Of a stretch of DNA of 12,549 nucleotides, positions 8,240 through 12,549 are shown piece after piece. The translations under genes and the position numbers were made by a program. This DNA comes from Rhodocollybia butyracea (lineage: Eukaryota; Basidiomycota; Agaricomycetes; Agaricales; Omphalotaceae), in NCBI GenBank assembly GCA_015501585.1, contig JADNRY010001309.1:1-12549 (forward strand), given 5' to 3'. Positions within the stretch are counted from its first letter, which is position 1. Every line of letters starts with the position of its first letter. The notes below the pieces were generated by a model, which saw only the letters and a list, made by a program, of their open reading frames with translations, was not told the origin of the DNA and did no database searches.

Positions 8240-9000
8240 ATTCGTAAGTATCAGTCAGCCTTTGCATTGTATTCCGATGAGATACTATCACTGCCATTCG
8301 TCCTTCAAGTCCTCCCCTTTCGACGAAGCTAACAGTTGACATCTAGCGTCCTCTTTTCGAAATACTGCTCCCAGAGATGTCCTTTGCAGTGATTTCGAAA
8401 CCTGGGAGCCAGCGACTCAGTATCGCTTACTGAGTCCGGCTGACGGCTCTCCTCTAGTACACTTGCACATCAGGCAGTTGATCGTTTACCCCTTGTGGTA
8501 TCGAACAGCCAGGTGTGATATTACTGGGATATGGGCTGGTGTCATAGATGAATACAAGTCTAAGCTTACGAAAGGTATCCACCGGTAGCTTAAGCGGCAC
8601 CATATTTTCAAGAGTTTAGTTGAAGCGAGGAGAACCTTGTAACAAGTGAGTGACGCTACTTGTACAAATAAAAATTTTACGCTCCAGCCGGAATGTAATC
8701 CTTACCTCATTCGAGTCTCGTCGCTCTTTCAGTCCGTAGACGATTCAACGCAACTCAGAACTCCCGCTCCGAGCAATGATAGATCGAAATAGCGAAATGC
8801 AAAACTATTTTGAAAGAAGTACATGGAAAATTTTCAAAATCATGTATGTGAAGGTATTGGCTACGGGAACTACTCCTTTTCCTTTTCTGCTTTTCTTTGT
8901 CAAACTTTATGTGTTGGTGTTTTGTTTCCACCTCCCCATCTTTTCTCCTTCTCATTGTAATTCCAACCTTTCTCTGTTTCTCCTTGTTAAGACCGTTGAT
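8240..9000. other. gene-poor stretch including 3' flank of the DUF6535 gene
   Basis: No supportable gene. It contains the inverted-repeat group at 8355-8436 and, from about 8860 to 8990, a strongly pyrimidine-rich plus strand that corresponds to a purine-rich 3' flank of the minus-strand gene ending at 9001. No clear polyadenylation signal was seen. Confidence 0.4.
8355..8436. repeat. interleaved inverted repeats and a perfect 9-bp hairpin
   Basis: TTTCGAAAT (8355-8363) pairs with ATTTCGAAA (8392-8400). GCTCCCAG (8367-8374) pairs with CTGGGAGC (8402-8409). The two pairs interleave as A-B-A'-B'. Immediately after, GACTCAGTA (8414-8422), the loop TCGCT and TACTGAGTC (8428-8436) form a perfect 9-bp hairpin. 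Three exact inverted repeats in 82 bases is unusual for unstructured spacer. Confidence 0.65.
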
Positions 9001-11092
9001 TTAAGAATTGGGAAGTGGAGTTCTTGGGCGTAACCCCAAACGTGCACGCTCAAAGATAACAAGATCTCGAGTTTCGGGGTCTCGGTCAAGTAGATACCGT
9101 CTCACCACCTGCAATGCTTCTTCATCATAGCTAGATTTTTGGAGCAGTGGTTCCCATACAAGCAATGGAATGTCAGGTGGACCTTCCTCGTAGGTATCAA
9201 AGATCCAGTCTATGGCATTTTCAGCAGCAAGCTCTATACAATGTCCAGCATGAAAGAATTTCACTGGACTTATCCCAAAAGCCAATGCTGAAAGAGCAGA
9301 AGTGATATCACAATGATGGTCTGAGATTTGATTCTCATACATCCGGTGTAATTCAACTTGAAACTCATTGTAACTTTGGTCTAGGGAAAGAACACCTAAA
9401 ATCTTGGGTACAAAATGGATTGCTGCACGAAACCAACTCTCCAACTCATCTAGATTTTCCCAGGTTTGTCGATGCATGGTCTTTATGTGACTTGCAAAAA
9501 AAGGATACATAACCTCCACCACCTTTTCCGACCTCCAAGGAGAAAGTGCCCCAAGGGACCAAAAAAGAACACTCCTTGCTGATGGATTGGAGGTATAGTG
9601 GCTAAGCCAGGCAAGAGAATCTAAATCCTGATCCTCACGGCGGCAAGCTACAAAACGTTCCCCTTCTTTCAAAGTGTCTGGCATACTGGAATCTGAGTCT
9701 TCAGAACCATTGGGTTGTTTCCATACCCAGTCATGGGCAAGGGTGATCATGGTATATATTGCTGAGTAAAGGAGATGTGTAAGGGTTGTTCTGTAAGAGC
9801 ACTGAACAGTGAATAATGGGAGGACAGTTGCTGTGAGGTAAAGAACAACAACAGTCACAGAGATAGCACCAACAACATATGCCATGGTGGTGCTTAGAGG
9901 AAGAAGAAAGATGACAAGCCCAGCAAGGAAGAGTATGAGGGCAAGATGAAGGAAGGTGGGGAGCATTCCAATGAGTGGTTGGACCTGCCATTTCTCTAGC
10001 CCGTCAAAGCGGAATTGCCGGATATATGCTTGATCCTCTGGTGTGCCAGTGATAATGGACATATACTGACGGAGCCACTGCTTTGCAAGTACAGCAAACA
10101 GAGCAACAGAGAGTGAGATAACAAGGCTTGTAAACCATAGCCCATTAATCCATAGATCAAGGATGTCAGGAGAGAATGAAGTACTGGTGAGAGGAATGTT
10201 CAAGATGGCAGTACTGTTTCCATTTGCACGGACCAGCATGGTCAACTCGCTGAGATAAGATGCCGAGAGCTGAGTATTGTCCTGAGACAGTGACTGTGAT
10301 GTCTGTGCCACAAAGGTTGTAAGGACAGCAGAGAAAAGACCAGCCTATAAAAACATCAGTAAGTACTATTCAAATGATGTGGCAAGGAGCATACAAAGAC
10401 CAATAAGATATCCAAGCTGTCACTCAGTTCCCCAACCATATCATTGTCAAAGGCAGATGCTTCATCGCCATAGACCCTCCAGATGCGAGCTTCCTCATCC
10501 AGCTCGTGATAATATTCATCCTCCGGGTATTTTAGTGCATAATCGTACTTTTCTATCATTTGATAATCAACAACAACAACATTGAAACCCAAAGCGCAAA
10601 AATTATTCACGTACCTTCTGAGATACCTTGTGTTGCTTGATCCTTTTTCAATCCAAACGGACGTACCTTGAAAGGTCTGTCTTTGGTGCCTTTCTCTACC
10701 CTCTTCTTTGACCCGGTGACAGCATGCTGTAAATCCGAGATTGTCTCGTGAAGGGAACTCAATATACCCGTGAGAGTACCGGCTGGTCGATCAGATGCCT
10801 GGTCACGGAGAGCAATATTCGGTTGATTGGGTTCCCAAGCAGGGTAACTTCCAGCTTGTTGCGTCGATGTGGGTTCCGTTACTGGTACAACTTGGATATA
10901 GGGCGAGGAGGGCATAGATATATTGTCTCCTAGCGGAGACCTTACAGGCGCGGGGTCTGAACTGGATCGCAGTACGGAAGCCTCGCGCTCCTCGTGTGCC
11001 TGCATCATGGAATGCATGCTACGCAAGAGAGCTAGCATCTCCTCTGAGTAGTTTGTCCCAGGTTGATTATTGTCGACCAAAGACTGCTCCAT
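9001..11092 (-). CDS. DUF6535 domain-containing multi-pass membrane protein
   Basis: Three exons on the minus strand fit: 11092-10615, 10552-10395 and 10344-9001, giving 659 codons plus TAA. Introns of 62 nt (10614-10553, GTACGT donor, phase 1) and 50 nt (10394-10345, GTATGC donor, phase 0) restore one frame. The second junction rebuilds DILLVF|AGLFSAVLTTFVAQTS, the conserved start of the DUF6535 domain. The domain spans about residues 183-391: an IWRVYGDEA stretch, then helices at about 206-228, 281-301 (WINGLWFTSLVISLSVALF, then KQWLRQY), 338-361 and 366-391. The N-terminal 180 residues are polar and Ser/Pro-rich and look disordered. Residues 392-659 are probably helical and cytosolic; I know no function for them. 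DUF6535 proteins are found in basidiomycetes and are uncharacterised. The start at 11092 (MEQSLVDNNQ) is chosen because an in-frame start at 11197 would add a hydrophobic, cysteine-containing stretch unlike the rest; that start is not excluded. Confidence 0.88.
10553..10614 (-). other. intron 1 of the DUF6535 gene, with GTT-repeat pyrimidine tract
   Basis: The intron begins GTACGT and ends GATAG. It carries a (GTT)n stretch before the acceptor (CAACAACAACAAC on the plus strand at 10569-10580). Splicing joins TCA GAA G to AA AAG TAC, giving SEEKYDY. Unspliced, the frame stops almost at once at TGA, so splicing is needed. Confidence 0.75.
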
Positions 11093-11560
11093 TGGTGAGC
11101 ACAGTAGGAGGGTAAAAGGCGAAAGTAAACCGGGAATGCAACATGGAGTACTAATAAAGGTTTGGAAGACAGCTTCAACGGAGCAAGCATCTGTCACATA
11201 GTTGACACATATGGAAGGGCGGGAAGATTCATATGAAGTTCAGCGTAACAGTTGGAGCGGTTTGCGAAAACATCGCGAGAAAGGGATCGGCCTAGCTCTG
11301 GTTCTTGAGGTTGTCGGTCAAGCCATTGGCGAGTCTCAAGTTGTTCAGACTGCAGTCCCCTGACTCCAGAGATGCAGGTTACCTATCTCAAAGCAATCTC
11401 GAAGACAGGTACGTGGACAATCCGCAGTCTTACTACGACAGATCGTTTGGCGATAACTGATAAAGCGAATAAGGCGGTGAGGCTTCTCACCCTGCATTCA
11501 GTTGTATTTATATCGGTAAATGAATATTTGAATGCGCAGGTAGCGTAGAAGACTCATCAC
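11093..11560. other. upstream region of the DUF6535 gene
   Basis: This should hold the promoter and 5' untranslated region of the minus-strand gene. ATATAAATAC read on the minus strand (about 11506-11515) is TATA-like but lies more than 400 bases from the proposed start. No other gene or repeat was seen. Confidence 0.35.
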
Positions 11561-11579
11561 ACATCACACATCCCACCAT

Positions 11580-12515
11580 TTACACCGATCCCATCGCCCG
11601 CCGTCGTCGTGTTCCCAAAATCCACATCTCCGCGGTAACAACCAATAAATGCCGCACAACTTTCGACAAATACCTACATTCGTGTTCGCGTTTTCAGCCT
11701 GCATCACAGTATTCAGCACGTCTTGGACAACAATATAGCTGTACCAACAAGAGGGCCTTCGCAAAAAAAACAACTCATCCGCACGCTGCGGCTGTTCCCC
11801 TCCCAATAGCACACATCTCTATAAGAGCTCCTTCGCCATATCTCCCTGGTTATCTCTCTTACTATCTCTACCCGTAGTATCAGTGTACCCCTCTGTGTAC
11901 CGCGGCTCGCCGACACGAGATATGGAAAGCCACGGTTTCGACGCGGATGCTTAAATGAGAGCGTTTTCAGGGTGGATGTTGTAGTGATGGATAGGGGACG
12001 ACCCGGATGGAGGAGCTTCCGGAGGAGAGGGATTACAAGTTTGGTTTACGAGTTTGGTCTGCGGGCTTTGGGGTGAATGGGATCTTGAGATAAGAGACGG
12101 CGTTAATGGTAAGCTCGTAGAGGTGGTAGGAAGAGCGCCAAGATGACATTAGGGTTGAATAACGCATCCATGAGGGATATGGTCTTTTTGGGAGGGGAGA
12201 AGGAAGTGGAAAGGTAGGTATAGCTAGGAGGGCGAAGAGGGATAGATCCCATGATAAATGGACGACTGTATGGTGGTGAGGCTGGCGAGGAGAGCGTGCG
12301 AAGACGTAAAGAGAGGAGAGCTGCGTCTACATTTGCGGTAGCTAAGTATGAGTTTGCGTCTGAGATGAGATAGTACGGTAAGCTGGATAGTATCCGAAAC
12401 CTCGCAAACTGCCTTTAACCCCTCCTCCAACTGGCAACGGTACATCCCAAACCTCATGAAACCCATCTTCCACACCCACGCCCACAGCCGGTACCCTCAC
12501 GCGTCCACGCACCTC
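11580..12515 (-). repeat. duplicated segment, copy B (decayed relic)
   Basis: This is the counterpart of copy A (5855-6650), in the same order and strand. On the minus strand it reads EDGFHEVWDVPLP near 12470-12430, VVHLSWDLSLFALLAIPTF near 12280-12220 (a membrane-helix-like run), and MDALFNPNVILALFLPPL near 12170-12115. These lie in different frames with stops between them, and the rest down to 11580 has many stops, so it is more decayed than copy A in most parts. The DFPGVFESLGF and FLQPPFIDTT parts of the copy A relic were not found here, so copy B covers only the 5' portion of that relic. It may extend past the right edge of the window. Confidence 0.5.
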
Positions 12516-12549
12516 CGAGCCACCTGCAACACAATTACGTGGCAAGAAC

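Noticed and set aside
8690..8740. tRNA-like B-box (ATTCGAGTCT)
   Set aside because: The sequence departs from the GGTTCGANTCC consensus, and no cloverleaf or A box could be assembled around it.
8776..9033. 85-codon open frame on the plus strand
   Set aside because: It runs through a pyrimidine-rich tract and overlaps the 3' end of the DUF6535 gene on the other strand. The apparent hydrophobicity comes from Phe/Leu codons of the TTTC/CTTT tract.
9731..9991. 86-codon minus-strand frame rich in Cys and His
   Set aside because: It is an out-of-frame reading of the DUF6535 membrane-helix region; the main frame is far better supported.
10379..10585. 68-codon open frame on the plus strand
   Set aside because: It is antisense to exon 2 and intron 1 of the DUF6535 gene.

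Overview
The window looks like nuclear DNA of a basidiomycete, most likely an Agaricomycete mushroom-forming fungus. The reasons are short GT-AG introns (44-81 nt), a clear member of the basidiomycete-specific DUF6535 membrane-protein family, and a two-repeat, single-pass membrane protein of a type that is greatly expanded in Agaricomycetes. There are no operons, Shine-Dalgarno sites or RNA genes that I could recognise. All intron models were built by hand from splice signals and reading phase.

Layout. Bases 1-480 hold weak, broken coding traces on the plus strand. Bases 480-2800 are mostly gene-free and AT-rich. They contain two clusters of TATAATC/GATTATAC-type motifs, a degenerate duplicated coding-like block near 1030-1240, a perfect 10-bp hairpin at 2193-2217 and a palindrome at 2136-2147. 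Bases 2829-4458 (plus) are a four-exon gene of 479 codons: two homologous extracellular repeats, one transmembrane helix and a cytosolic coiled-coil tail. Bases 4711-6654 (minus) carry convincing protein-like stretches in different frames, which reads as a decayed gene. Part of this relic (about 5855-6650) is matched by a second, more decayed copy in the same orientation at about 11580-12515. Bases 6660-7600 have little. Bases 7604-7894 (minus) may encode a small protein with a C-terminal membrane helix. Bases 8240-9000 are gene-poor but hold a dense set of interleaved inverted repeats at 8355-8436. Bases 9001-11092 (minus) are a three-exon DUF6535 gene of 659 codons with four predicted membrane helices.

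The two confident genes are both lineage-specific membrane proteins and there is no sign that they work together. The rest has the character of a fast-evolving accessory region: gene relics, an old duplication about 6 kb apart that brackets the DUF6535 gene, and AT-rich repeats. I found no convincing new multi-gene system. The observations most worth checking are the repeat-plus-intron duplication inside the 2829-4458 gene and the paired relics at 5855-6650 and 11580-12515.
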